Assembly: GCA_964289745.1 (NCBI GenBank)
Contig: CAXYMM010000002.1
Coordinates: 434,001 to 498,000 of the forward strand
Length of the DNA: 64,000 nt
Direction of reading: 5' to 3'
Source: Ekhidna sp964289745
Lineage (GTDB): Bacteria; Bacteroidota; Bacteroidia; Cytophagales; Cyclobacteriaceae
Shown here: positions 18,604 through 27,617 of the stretch, in pieces
Layout of the letters: each line of letters starts with the position of its first letter
Position numbering within the stretch: the stretch's first letter is position 1
The notes under the pieces: generated by a model
The model's database searches: none
Seen by the model: the letters and a program-made list of their open reading frames with translations, nothing else
What the model was told of the DNA's origin: nothing
Translations under genes and position numbers: made by a program

Positions 18604-19995
18604 ATGGAATCAAAATACGATTTAATAGTTATAGGAAGTGGGCCTGGGGGATATGTGGCGGCAATACGAGCTTCTCAGCTTGGAATGAAAGTGGGAGTTG
18701 TTGAAAAGGCAGAACTTGGCGGTGTTTGTTTAAATTGGGGCTGTATCCCTACTAAAGCGTTGTTAAAAAGCGCTCAAGTTTTTGAATACATCAATCACTC
18801 AGAAGATTATGGGATCAAAGTAAAAGATTCAACAGCTGATTTTACCAGCATGGTAAAGCGATCAAGAGGCGTAGCTGAAGGGATGAGTAAAGGGATTCAG
18901 TTTCTGTTTAAGAAAAATAAGATTGATTATATAGCGGGCTACGGAATCCTTAAAAAGGGTAAGAAAGTGGAAGTAAAAGATGATGGAAAAGTTACGACAT
19001 ATAGTGCCGATCACATCATACTGGCGACAGGAGGTAAAGCTCGGGAGCTTCCTAATTTACCAATAGATGGTAAAAAAGTAATAGAATACCGAAAAGCGAT
19101 GGTTTTAGAGAAGCAGCCAAAGAAAATGGTGGTTGTTGGCTCAGGAGCCATAGGCGTTGAGTTTGCGTATTTCTATAACTCAATTGGTACTGAAGTCACG
19201 ATTGTGGAGTTTATGGATCGTATTGTCCCCGTTGAAGATGAAGAGGTCTCCAAGCAATTAGAGAGAATTTACAAAAAAGCGGATATGAAAATCATGACCA
19301 GCTCGGAGGTAACGAAAGTAGACACGAAGGGAACTGGCTGTAAGGTCACAGTAAAAACCAAGAAAGGTGAAGAACAATTGGATTGCGATGTGGTGCTTTC
19401 TGCCGTGGGTGTAGCTCCTAACCTACAGAATATTGGTCTTGAAGAAGTAGGTGTAAAAACAGAAAAAGGAAAAGTAATAGTAGATGACTTTTACAAGACG
19501 AATATTCAGGGCGTTTATGCTATCGGTGATATCGTGCATGGTCCTGCGCTTGCACACGTAGCTTCGGCAGAAGGTATTATATGTGTAGAAAAGATTAAGG
19601 GCATGCACGTGGAACCTTTGGATTACAATAATATTCCGGGATGTACATACTGCTCTCCAGAAATCGCTTCTGTAGGCTATACAGAAAAAGCAGCTAAAGA
19701 AGCGGGTTACGAAGTGAAGGTTGGGAAATTCCCATTTTCAGCATCAGGAAAAGCGAAAGCGGCAGGGGCTTCGGAAGGATTTGTGAAGGTAATCTTCGAT
19801 GCCAAATATGGCGAGTGGCTTGGTGCGCACATGATAGGAGCGAACGTAACCGAGATGATTGCAGAAGCAGTAGCTGCAAGAAAATTAGAAACCACGGGTC
19901 ATGAAATCATAAAGACTGTTCATCCGCACCCAACTATGAGCGAAGCAGTAATGGAAGCAGCCGCAGCAGCCTACGATGAGGTGATCCATTTGTAA
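18604..19995 (+). CDS. lpdA: dihydrolipoyl dehydrogenase (E3)
   Basis: A flavoprotein that reoxidises dihydrolipoamide in pyruvate, 2-oxoglutarate and branched-chain dehydrogenase complexes and in glycine cleavage. FAD motif GSGPGG is at residues 11-16. The redox disulfide is Cys 42 and Cys 47 in GGVCLNWGCIPTK. An NAD-binding VVGSGAIGVEFA lies near residue 180, and the C-terminal active-site HPHPTMSE starts near 440. The 463-residue length is usual. No E1 or E2 genes are adjacent, so it may serve several complexes. Confidence 0.96.
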   Translation: MESKYDLIVIGSGPGGYVAAIRASQLGMKVGVVEKAELGGVCLNWGCIPTKALLKSAQVFEYINHSEDYGIKVKDSTADFTSMVKRSRGVAEGMSKGIQFLFKKNKIDYIAGYGILKKGKKVEVKDDGKVTTYSADHIILATGGKARELPNLPIDGKKVIEYRKAMVLEKQPKKMVVVGSGAIGVEFAYFYNSIGTEVTIVEFMDRIVPVEDEEVSKQLERIYKKADMKIMTSSEVTKVDTKGTGCKVTVKTKKGEEQLDCDVVLSAVGVAPNLQNIGLEEVGVKTEKGKVIVDDFYKTNIQGVYAIGDIVHGPALAHVASAEGIICVEKIKGMHVEPLDYNNIPGCTYCSPEIASVGYTEKAAKEAGYEVKVGKFPFSASGKAKAAGASEGFVKVIFDAKYGEWLGAHMIGANVTEMIAEAVAARKLETTGHEIIKTVHPHPTMSEAVMEAAAAAYDEVIHL

Positions 19996-20027
19996 TAATT
20001 GAAAATACAATTTCTTGGTTTCAAGCC

Positions 20028-20999
20028 TTAAACAAGCGTTTTTTCAAGAATTTTCGTAAGCTGATCAAATTCGATTAAGAATCCATCGTGCCCATATCGG
20101 CTTGAAACTTCATGATAAAATCCATTTCTTGCATGCCTAGCTATGAATTTTTGTTCCTCGCAAGGGAACAGAATGTCAGTATCAACCCCAATGGCAATCA
20201 CTTTTGAGTTAATTCTTTGAAGAGCTGCCTCCGATGATTCAAAATGTCTCCCTATATTTTGGCTATCCATTGTCTTGGATAATGCATAGTAGCTGTATGG
20301 GCAGAAGCGTTTTCGAAGTTTTTTTCCCTGATATTTTTGGTATGAGGAGGCAGAGAAGTTATCACTTCTATTGTCAAGGTCTTTTTGAGTTTCGTTATAA
20401 GTGTTATAGTGTCTGTAAGAGAGCATGCCTATTGCACGAGCTGTTTCTATTCCTTTTTCAATATCTGCTTCGATAGCCATTCGTTGTGTCTCGTTAAAAG
20501 CAATTCCCCAGGGAGAGTGTACTGCATTTGTGGCAATTGGAACGATTGTCTTGAAAAGAGAAGGCACTTGTACTGCCCATTCTAAAAGCACCTGACCACC
20601 CATGGAACAACCGATTCCTATTAAGATTTCTTCTATTTCTAGCTTACGCTTTAACTTTTTAAAGCCTTGCACAATATCGCTAATTGTGATGAGCGGAAAG
20701 TTGAAGTCTTTTGGTTTTGTACTTCCGTAGCAAGAGCCAATCATATTAGCACAGACAATAAAGTGGCTTTCCGGATTTATTAAGGCCTCTGAGCCTATAA
20801 ATCCTCCCCACCAATCCAAGGGGTCGCTATTGCCTGTAAGTGCATGAAATACCCATACCACATTGGATTTATCAGCATTTAGCGATCCATATGTGTGGTA
20901 ATGAATCTTTAAGTCCTGAAGCGTTTCGCCACATTCCAAGACTAAAGGGTCTTCCATTTCATATAGGAAAGCATTAGACCTCAATTTTCTGATCGGCAT
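20028..20999 (-). CDS. metX: homoserine O-acetyltransferase
   Basis: Transfers an acetyl group from acetyl-CoA to homoserine, feeding MetY. It is an alpha/beta-hydrolase with the nucleophile Ser 132 in GIGCSMGGQ, the Asp in VDTDILFPCEEQ, and the His in YGHDGFLIEFD. HYHTYGSLN and HALTGNSDP are family motifs. I use ATG 20999 (MPIRKLRS), which overlaps metY by 26 nt; the longest frame, from 21053, would overlap by 80 nt. It is the second gene of the metY-metX operon and so probably controlled by the SAM riboswitch leader. The substrate could be succinyl-CoA, but MetX with MetY usually means acetyl. Confidence 0.93.
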   Translation of the reverse strand: MPIRKLRSNAFLYEMEDPLVLECGETLQDLKIHYHTYGSLNADKSNVVWVFHALTGNSDPLDWWGGFIGSEALINPESHFIVCANMIGSCYGSTKPKDFNFPLITISDIVQGFKKLKRKLEIEEILIGIGCSMGGQVLLEWAVQVPSLFKTIVPIATNAVHSPWGIAFNETQRMAIEADIEKGIETARAIGMLSYRHYNTYNETQKDLDNRSDNFSASSYQKYQGKKLRKRFCPYSYYALSKTMDSQNIGRHFESSEAALQRINSKVIAIGVDTDILFPCEEQKFIARHARNGFYHEVSSRYGHDGFLIEFDQLTKILEKTLV

Positions 21000-22302
21000 A
21001 GACGGTTGCAAACGCTTGTTCGAAATCTGCTTTGATGTTGTCGATGTGCTCAATACCGACGGAGACTCTTAATAGGTTTGGCACTACACAAGAGGCCAAC
21101 TGTTCCTCCTCGGAAAGCTGCTGATGCGTTGTGGCTAATGGCTGAATGATGAGCGTTTTTGCATCCCCTACATTAGCCACGTGGCTTATTAGCTTCAAGT
21201 TATCGACAAGCTGAGTTGTTTGTTCTTTTTCTCCTTTAAGAACAAAAGAAAGCACGCCACCAAATCCATTTTTGAGATACTTCTTAGCATTGGTATAATA
21301 TGAAATCGACTCTAATCTTGGATAATTCACTTTATCCACCAAAGCATGGGACTCCAGCCACTTCGCTAACTCAAGTGTGTTATCTGCCGATCTTTGCACT
21401 CTTATCGAAAGGGTTTCAATCCCTTGTAGCAATAGGAATGAATTAAAAGGACTTAGCGCAGGTCCAAAATCTCTCAATCCTTCTGCTCTCGCTCTAATTG
21501 CAAACGCTATATTTGGTAACCCCGATGGATTTCCTTCTCCAAAGACTTCCCAGAATTTCATTCCGTGGTATCCTTCCGATGGCTTGGTGAATTGAGGATA
21601 TTTACCATTCCCCCAGTTGTAATTTCTACCGTCTACAATCACCTCACCAATAGAAGTGCCGTGTCCTCCCATCCATTTGGTAGCAGAAGCGGTTACTACT
21701 GCTGCACCATGCGCAATTGGTCTGAAAAGGTATCCGCCCGCCCCAAAAGTGTTGTCTACAATTAATGGAATATCATGATCTCTGCCTACTTTAGCTATTG
21801 CTTTAAAATCTGGAATGTTAAATTCAGGTTTTCCAATGGTTTCCAAGTAGATAGCCTTTGTTTTGGTATCGATGAGTTTTTTAAAATCCGAAGCTTTGTC
21901 GCTCTTAACAAATCGTGCTTCAATACCTATTCGCTTAAAAGCAACTTTAAATTGATTGTATGTATCTCCGTACAAAAAAGAAGTAGAGATGAAATTGTCA
22001 CCAGACGCTAAGATGTTGTTGATAGCAATGAATTGGGCAGCTTGTTCAGACCCAACGGATACTGCTGCCACTCCTCCTTCTAAGGTTGCTATTCTTTTTT
22101 CAAAAACATCATTGGTCGGATTCATGATTCGAGTGTAAATATTTCCAGAATCTTTGAGGGCAAAGAGGTTGGCTCCGTGTTCAGAGTTTTTGAACGTGTA
22201 GGAAGTAGTTTGATAGATGGGTATCGCTCTCGAACGAGTGGTTTCATCTATTTCATGTCTAGCATGAAGCTGAAGCGTTTCGTATTTTAATTCTTGAGAC
22301 AT
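20974..22302 (-). CDS. metY: O-acetylhomoserine aminocarboxypropyltransferase (sulfhydrylase)
   Basis: A PLP enzyme that joins sulfide to O-acetylhomoserine to give homocysteine (direct sulfhydrylation). The 442 residues match the MetY subgroup, which is longer than MetB or MetC. The PLP lysine is Lys 209 in SATKWMGGHG. Other motifs are VGSEQAAQFIAI, VDNTFGAGGYLF (PLP-contacting Asp) and LLQGIETLSIRV. The start ATG follows an A-rich leader. Upstream lie a SAM-I aptamer and a small Cys-ending ORF, consistent with end-product control. It overlaps metX by 26 nt with the start I chose for metX. Confidence 0.96.
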   Translation of the reverse strand: MSQELKYETLQLHARHEIDETTRSRAIPIYQTTSYTFKNSEHGANLFALKDSGNIYTRIMNPTNDVFEKRIATLEGGVAAVSVGSEQAAQFIAINNILASGDNFISTSFLYGDTYNQFKVAFKRIGIEARFVKSDKASDFKKLIDTKTKAIYLETIGKPEFNIPDFKAIAKVGRDHDIPLIVDNTFGAGGYLFRPIAHGAAVVTASATKWMGGHGTSIGEVIVDGRNYNWGNGKYPQFTKPSEGYHGMKFWEVFGEGNPSGLPNIAFAIRARAEGLRDFGPALSPFNSFLLLQGIETLSIRVQRSADNTLELAKWLESHALVDKVNYPRLESISYYTNAKKYLKNGFGGVLSFVLKGEKEQTTQLVDNLKLISHVANVGDAKTLIIQPLATTHQQLSEEEQLASCVVPNLLRVSVGIEHIDNIKADFEQAFATVYADQKIEV

Positions 22303-22326
22303 TTTATTGTAATTTTTTGTTTTGAA

Positions 22327-22369
22327 AAGTAGGATGGACTTTACTTAATTTCTAGCAATTAAGTAGGAT
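22327..22369 (-). other. direct repeats flanking a hairpin in the metY leader
   Basis: AAGTAGGAT (plus-strand reading) occurs twice, at 22327-22335 and 22361-22369, on either side of a perfect 8-bp stem (22343-22350 with 22357-22364, loop of 6). On the transcript both copies read AUCCUACUU. Each could pair with an upstream AAGGAU (22391-22396), giving two exclusive folds. It lies between the Cys-ending ORF and the metY start. A switching role is inference. Confidence 0.4.
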
Positions 22370-22435
22370 CTTGCAGGAGTAGACCAACTAATCCTTTTTA
22401 GATGATCTCAAACCCTTAGCGGAATAAATTCAAGA

Positions 22436-22537
22436 TCAACAACAATTAATGCGGCAACACCTATTCGCAAAATGATGCGATGAAATAAACTTTTTGTTTT
22501 GTGAACGGGAGTTGGCTACTAAGGATGTACTTTTCAT
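22436..22537 (-). CDS. Cys-rich leader peptide (uORF) upstream of metY
   Basis: A 33-codon ORF: ATG at 22537, TGA at 22436. The protein is MKSTSLVANSRS, then QNKKFISSHHFAN, then RCCRINCC, so four of the last seven codons are cysteine and the last two precede the stop. It begins 12 nt after the 3' end of the SAM-I aptamer and ends 133 nt before metY. No transmembrane or domain features are seen. Its position and terminal Cys pairs fit a regulatory peptide on which ribosomes stall when charged tRNA-Cys is scarce, as with Cys-ending leader peptides in actinobacteria. Translation has not been shown. Confidence 0.65.
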   Translation of the reverse strand: MKSTSLVANSRSQNKKFISSHHFANRCCRINCC

Positions 22538-22548
22538 ATTAATCAATT

Positions 22549-22632
22549 TATTTATCAGGAATTAGCACCTTCCTTTTGGAAGGGGTTGCTAGTGCGTCAT
22601 AGAGCCTGTCTCTCGGCACTTCTTAATAAATC
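22549..22632 (-). promoter_or_regulatory. SAM-I (S-box) riboswitch controlling metY-metX
   Basis: Read on the minus strand, conserved S-box segments appear in order. They are AAGAAGTGCCGAGAGACAGG, then CTCTATGACGCACTAGCAACC, a variable hairpin CCTTCC-AAAA-GGAAGG, GTGCTAATTCC, and a closing TGATAAA that pairs with the 5' TTTATTA (P1). The aptamer binds S-adenosylmethionine in known members and turns the downstream genes off. No clear intrinsic terminator follows. The next start codon (the Cys-rich ORF) is only 12 nt away, so control of translation is plausible. Confidence 0.9.
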
Positions 22633-22637
22633 GACCT

Positions 22638-23022
22638 AAATCGATTTTAGACAGTAATCTTAGCAGAGTATTTTGGTTTCACCAAATAAATTGTCAATTT
22701 TTTTTGATAACCCCTTAAACGAATGTTTAAGCTTTTCTATAAACAGGAAAGTTTGAAAATAGAATAATTTTAAATTTTTTTACTTTAAAAAAAATCAATA
22801 ATTGGTTCAAAAAAATATTACAAATCCGCAATTCATAATTTTTTTACCCAAACGGAGATTGAGATGGATCAATAGAAGATTTTCTATTGATTGTTTGTTG
22901 TACTTCATCGAATCTTGAGATATTCCAATTAGTGAAATTAAGATGATAGAACAGCATAAAAGCACTATCTTCAAGGCGAGTCTTTTCTATTCAATTTTAA
23001 AAGGGTTCAAAAAGAATTTGAA
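22638..23022. other. 385-nt AT-rich gap between the SAM riboswitch and the acyl-CoA dehydrogenase gene
   Basis: This gap must contain the promoter for the metY leader on the minus strand, but I could not assign one with confidence. A/T tracts are frequent, and no ORF or strong hairpin was found. Confidence 0.4.
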
Positions 23023-24219
23023 CTATTTGAAAGCTGAAATGCCTGTAATTTCTGCACCCAATATCAACAAATGGATATCATGAGTACCCTCATACGTAAC
23101 TACAGACTCTAAGTTCATCATGTGTCGCATCATAGGGTATTCTCCTGTAATACCCATACCTCCATGAATTTGACGGGCTTCTCTGACAACATTTAGAGCT
23201 GTCTCCACCCCGTTTCTTTTGGCTAGTGATATTTGAGCTGTAGTGGCTTTTCCCTCATCCATCATTTTACCAAGCTTCCAATTGATGAGTTGCCCTTTTG
23301 TAATTTCAGTCAGCATCTCTGCTAGTTTCTTTTGTACCAATTGAAATCCTGCAATAGGCTTCCCAAACTGCTCTCTTTCAAGGGCATACCTTCTCGCTGA
23401 ATCGTAGCAGTCCATCGCGGCACCAAGTGCACCCCAGGCTATGCCATATCGAGCCTTATCCAGGCATCCAAGCGGTGCTCCTAACCCACTTCTATTTGGC
23501 AATAAATTCTCTTTTGGAACTTTTACATCACTAAAAACCAACTCTCCGGTTACGGATGCCCTCAAAGACCACTTACCGTGTGTTTCGGGTGTCGTGAAAC
23601 CTTCCATACCTCTTTCCACTATCAGACCGTGAATTCTGCCCTCCTCGTTCTTCGCCCATACTACTGCTATATCTGCTTTTGGAGAATTAGAGATCCACAT
23701 TTTAGCTCCATTAAGCAAGTAGTGGTCGCCCATGTCTTTGAAATGGGTTTCCATGCCACTAGGATTCGAACCATGATCCGGTTCTGTTAATCCAAAACAG
23801 CCCAGTATTTCCCCAGAAGCAAGCCTCGGAAGATATTTTTTTCTTTGTTCCTCCGAACCATAAGCATATATTGGATACATGACCAACGATCCCTGAACCG
23901 AAGCAGTAGAGCGCATCCCAGAATCGCCACGCTCTATCTCTTGCATAATTAATCCGTATGAGATGTAATCAAGGCCTTCACCACCATACTCTTGCGGAAT
24001 AGTAGGACCAAAAGCACCTGCCTCTCCAAATTTCTTAACTATTTCATACGGAAAATGATTATTCTGCGCCCATCCTTCTATATATGGACTAATTTCTTTT
24101 TTCGTGAAATCTCGAATAGACTGACGTATCAGCTTATGTTCCTCTGTCAGTAAATCATCAATCGAATAAAAATCTTGAATATCGAATGGATCAATGAAGT
24201 TTCGTCTCTCTTCCCTCAT
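23023..24219 (-). CDS. acyl-CoA dehydrogenase, glutaryl-CoA dehydrogenase-like
   Basis: A flavoprotein oxidising an acyl-CoA and passing electrons to ETF. The 398 residues show the acyl-CoA dehydrogenase order: N-terminal helical domain, GCFGLTEPDHGSNP (flavin contact), and a C-terminal helical domain with AREQIHGGMG-like ARQIHGGMGITGEYP. The catalytic base is Glu 377 in VVTYEGTHDIH. The TYEGTHDIH motif with LEREQFGKPIAGFQLVQ points to the glutaryl-CoA dehydrogenase branch (lysine and tryptophan breakdown). Single gene; etfBA lies about 30 kb away. Exact substrate not proven. Confidence 0.88.
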   Translation of the reverse strand: MREERRNFIDPFDIQDFYSIDDLLTEEHKLIRQSIRDFTKKEISPYIEGWAQNNHFPYEIVKKFGEAGAFGPTIPQEYGGEGLDYISYGLIMQEIERGDSGMRSTASVQGSLVMYPIYAYGSEEQRKKYLPRLASGEILGCFGLTEPDHGSNPSGMETHFKDMGDHYLLNGAKMWISNSPKADIAVVWAKNEEGRIHGLIVERGMEGFTTPETHGKWSLRASVTGELVFSDVKVPKENLLPNRSGLGAPLGCLDKARYGIAWGALGAAMDCYDSARRYALEREQFGKPIAGFQLVQKKLAEMLTEITKGQLINWKLGKMMDEGKATTAQISLAKRNGVETALNVVREARQIHGGMGITGEYPMMRHMMNLESVVTYEGTHDIHLLILGAEITGISAFK

Positions 24220-24924
24220 TTAGTACCTTAGTTTGAGATGTGGTTGATAACTTAAAGTAAAATTACACCGAGTTATCTTGCAAAAAAATGAGGAAAAAGG
24301 AATTAAAGCAGAACATCGAACGAATGTCTATTATGGAATATTAAAGCAAGAAAAGATAAAACGAAAATTACAAAGACGCAAAAAATGTGAACAAAAATTT
24401 TCTATTCGCAGTAAAGCGTAGCATTACTCTGGCTGTATTAAAGAAAATTTGGCTTTTGGGTGGCTTGCGGCAAAAAACTACTGGGTAATTCACCAAGGTC
24501 TGACATGAACTTAAAAACATCTGTAAATTCCACCCCACAAGACATAGGTATTCAGGTAACTTTCTCACTAATATTTTGAAAACTTTATCTGCTTGTGCGT
24601 TTTTTCCTAAAAAGCCTTCTCTTTGTTTTTAATCAAAAATCAAAAACTTAAACGAATTACTTCAATGATATTCACATTAAGGTACTCGGATGACCGTAAT
24701 ATCTAATTATTTATCGTTGAACTTTTTACCTTAATCGAAATAGATATCCAATCTATTATGAAAAAATTCAAAAAATCTGTTTTCCCAAATCTAATGCCAC
24801 TTTGGTATTGAGCAGAAACCCATAAAGTTTAGGCATTTAAGTAATTAGTACTAATTTTTCTGCTTATATTATAATTTATTTAATATGCAGTTCGCAAGAT
24901 GAATACAAAAAAATAAAGTAGCCT
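24220..24924. other. 705-nt intergenic stretch without a supported gene
   Basis: Very AT-rich. A 66-codon minus-strand frame (24368-24568) has no recognisable domain or credible start and looks accidental. No tRNA, strong hairpin with T-run, or repeat was recognised. It must hold the promoter for the dehydrogenase gene on the minus strand. Confidence 0.4.
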
Positions 24925-25947
24925 TCAACCCTTGGCATTAAGTGATTGTTGCCACTTCCAGGCAGAGCTAAGCATATCAACTAAATCTAATTCAGCCCTC
25001 CAACCTAGGTCATTATTAGCTAGTGTTGTGTCCGAATATATCTTTTCTATGTCGCCAGGTCGGCGATCTACAATTTTATACTTTACTTTTTTACCTGTTA
25101 CGTTTTCAAATGTTTCAATTAATTGCAGTACCGAATAGCCCTCTCCGGTTCCGATATTAAATACCTCATATTTGCTCTTATTCTTCGCTTTAAAAATTCT
25201 TTGTAAAGCAATCACATGTGCTTTAGCTAAGTCTACCACATGAATATAATCACGAATACAACTTCCGTCTGGGGTATCATAATTATTACCAAAAACAGAC
25301 AATTGTTCCAATTCGCCAACCACTACTTTGAGCAAATAGGGAAGTAGATTATTGGGTATGCCTTGTGGTTTTTCACCTATATGAGCGGTAGCATGGGCAC
25401 CTATTGGGTTGAAATATCGCAAGGTTATTCCTTTAATAGTTTTTGTAGCCTGGATGGTGTCTCTTAGCACCTCCTCACAAACTTGCTTAGTATTGCCGTA
25501 GGGAGATTCGGCCTTTTTAATTGGGCTATTTTCACTAACTGGCAATTGATCTGGCTGACCATAAACAGTACAAGATGAAGAAAAAATAAACTGATCTACC
25601 TGAAACTCCTTCATTACTTCGAGTAATGTGACAGTTCCAGAAACATTATTGTGATAATACTTTAGTGGGTCTTCAACGGATTCTTCCACTGCTTTTGCAG
25701 CGGCAAAGTGCACTACTGCTTCGATTTCATGTTCGGAAAACAACTTTCGTAAACCTATAAAATCTGTGATATCCAATTCAATAAAAGATGGTTGTACTCC
25801 TATAATTTGCTTCAACCCATTTAGAACGTCACGATCGGAATTAGATAAGTTATCTATAATAATTGGCTCAAAGCCAGCATTGTAAAGCTCGACAACCGTA
25901 TGAGACCCAATGTATCCCAAGCCGCCAGTTACTAATATTTTGGACAT
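24925..25947 (-). CDS. galE: UDP-glucose 4-epimerase
   Basis: Interconverts UDP-glucose and UDP-galactose, supplying sugars for surface polysaccharides. The NAD-binding GGLGYIGSH is at residues 8-16. The catalytic SSSCTVYG has its Ser near 124, with Tyr 150 and Lys 154 in YGNTK. The 340 residues and RYFNPIGAH, DYIHVVDLA and VFNIGTGEGYSV motifs are typical. The nearest gene downstream on the same strand is a lone gcdH-like gene, 705 nt away; a glycosyltransferase lies upstream across a gap, which may reflect a shared surface-sugar role. Confidence 0.95.
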   Translation of the reverse strand: MSKILVTGGLGYIGSHTVVELYNAGFEPIIIDNLSNSDRDVLNGLKQIIGVQPSFIELDITDFIGLRKLFSEHEIEAVVHFAAAKAVEESVEDPLKYYHNNVSGTVTLLEVMKEFQVDQFIFSSSCTVYGQPDQLPVSENSPIKKAESPYGNTKQVCEEVLRDTIQATKTIKGITLRYFNPIGAHATAHIGEKPQGIPNNLLPYLLKVVVGELEQLSVFGNNYDTPDGSCIRDYIHVVDLAKAHVIALQRIFKAKNKSKYEVFNIGTGEGYSVLQLIETFENVTGKKVKYKIVDRRPGDIEKIYSDTTLANNDLGWRAELDLVDMLSSAWKWQQSLNAKG

Positions 25948-26190
25948 AAATAAGGATGATTAAAATGCAAAAATATTCGATTAAGCCTATTAGCGGGGTA
26001 ATTTATTTTTTGATAGTCTGTAAACGTATGTACCCAAAAGAGCGGATAGGATTGATACTTTTATAACTTCAATGCCATTTATGAGTAGGAAAAAAGGTGT
26101 ATTGGGCATTCCTTAGTAAGGATCTGGCCAAATCCAATAACATGCCATCTATGGGTCTATGTTTTATAGCCATTGGTGTAGCCAGCGTTT

Positions 26191-27186
26191 TTATTTATAA
26201 AAATTATTAATGTAAGTTACATATTCTCCTTTATTTAGAATAATTCGCCTCCAGGTAGCATTCATAAAACCAAGACCATATCCTAACAATTGAATATAAC
26301 TTGTTACAATTGAAACCATTCCAATGGTGATACTCCTATTTTTAAAACTTGAATCAATAAATAAAATTAGTATATGAGCTAATATAGGAAGTAGAAAAAA
26401 AACAGAACAAACTATAGAAGCAAGTAATAGCACTATGAAGCCAATCGTAAATAGTGCAGGAGCTAAGTGAACTACCTTAAGTGATTTAGGATGCCTTTTG
26501 TATAGATTTATTCTGGCAATTCCAGAGTTAAAAATTTGTTTAAAAAATTGCATAAGGCTTGTCCTTCTCTTATGGTACACGTAAGCATCTTTAATTAATC
26601 TTGTTTTAAATCCATTTTGCATTATTCGAATACTCATATCTATGTCTTCGCCAAACCTCATTGTTGAAAATCCGTTTGTTGCAGCGTACACTTTTCTTGA
26701 ATATCCCATATTGAAACTTCTTGGATAAAATTTTTCCAGTTTTTCACTACTGCCACGAATTCCTCCTGTTGTAAAAAATGAGGTCATGGAATAATTTATT
26801 GCTTTTTGCAGAGTGCTAAAATCAGCGTGTGCTACATCAGGTCCACCAAAACAATCTAGTGGTTTTTTGGAGAGTTCAGAGTCAAGATTTTTGAAATAAT
26901 TTTTCGGGATTATACAATCTGAATCAAAAAATATCAAATATTCACCCGTGGCTCTTTCCATTCCAAAATTTCTACTCTCTCCAGGTCCTGTATTCTCTTT
27001 AAAGAAATAGTTGATATCGAGCTTGGTTGAGTATTTACGAATAACATCTTTACAACCTTCTGAGGAGCCGTCTTCTATGATGATTACAGTAAAATTTTTT
27101 AAAGTTTGTTCCGTAAGACTATCGAGTAATTCATCAACCTCGTTTGGTCTATTATAAACAGGGACTATTACGGAATATTTTTTCAT
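26191..27186 (-). CDS. family 2 glycosyltransferase, membrane-associated
   Basis: Transfers a sugar from a nucleotide sugar to a surface glycan; acceptor unknown. The GT-A fold begins at once (YSVIVPVYNRPNEV), followed by VIIIEDGSSEG and the metal-binding DSD at residues 88-90 (YLIFFDSDC). RFGEDIDMSIRI is the ED-type base motif. Two hydrophobic segments lie at about residues 245-285 and a further one before the C-terminus, so it likely sits on the inner membrane. The coding DNA is clearly more AT-rich than galE or the downstream genes, and it is flanked by empty gaps, suggesting recent acquisition. Confidence 0.88.
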   Translation of the reverse strand: MKKYSVIVPVYNRPNEVDELLDSLTEQTLKNFTVIIIEDGSSEGCKDVIRKYSTKLDINYFFKENTGPGESRNFGMERATGEYLIFFDSDCIIPKNYFKNLDSELSKKPLDCFGGPDVAHADFSTLQKAINYSMTSFFTTGGIRGSSEKLEKFYPRSFNMGYSRKVYAATNGFSTMRFGEDIDMSIRIMQNGFKTRLIKDAYVYHKRRTSLMQFFKQIFNSGIARINLYKRHPKSLKVVHLAPALFTIGFIVLLLASIVCSVFFLLPILAHILILFIDSSFKNRSITIGMVSIVTSYIQLLGYGLGFMNATWRRIILNKGEYVTYINNFYK

Positions 27187-27617
27187 AATATACTTGATGA
27201 AACTGCCTCTAATGACCAGATTAACTTAGTGAGCATGTTCATCCTAACCGATTTTATCTGAAATTATACAATAGATAAAAATGGATATTTTCCCTCTTTT
27301 AAAAGGAAATGATTCTAAAAACAAACAAGTCAACTGCTCCAACTTATTGATGATAAGGGTTTAATTAGTTTTTTCGATTTTAAGGGCTATTGCTACACAT
27401 TAGAGGATTCTATTGCGTAATTTGAGCTTAAAGATACCGCTTCATTATGAAGACTGTTCAAAACTCCATCTGTTCATGGCGATTCTGCGTTTGTGATTGG
27501 CAGAAAAACTCAGAAATAAAAAATTAGAATGCTATGAATATTTTTATTTAAATTTCTAATAGTAGAAGCCTATAACCTTAATATGATTATATATAGCAGA
27601 CAACAGTCCAAGCTAGG
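27187..27617. other. 431-nt intergenic stretch, nothing recognised
   Basis: AT-rich, no convincing ORF, no hairpin with T-run. Short open stretches exist in several frames (for example near 27440-27520) but are too short and unlike any family I know. Confidence 0.4.

Noticed and set aside
24368..24568. 66-codon minus-strand frame in the gap before the acyl-CoA dehydrogenase
   Set aside because: No recognisable motif or credible start; composition resembles translated AT-rich noncoding DNA.
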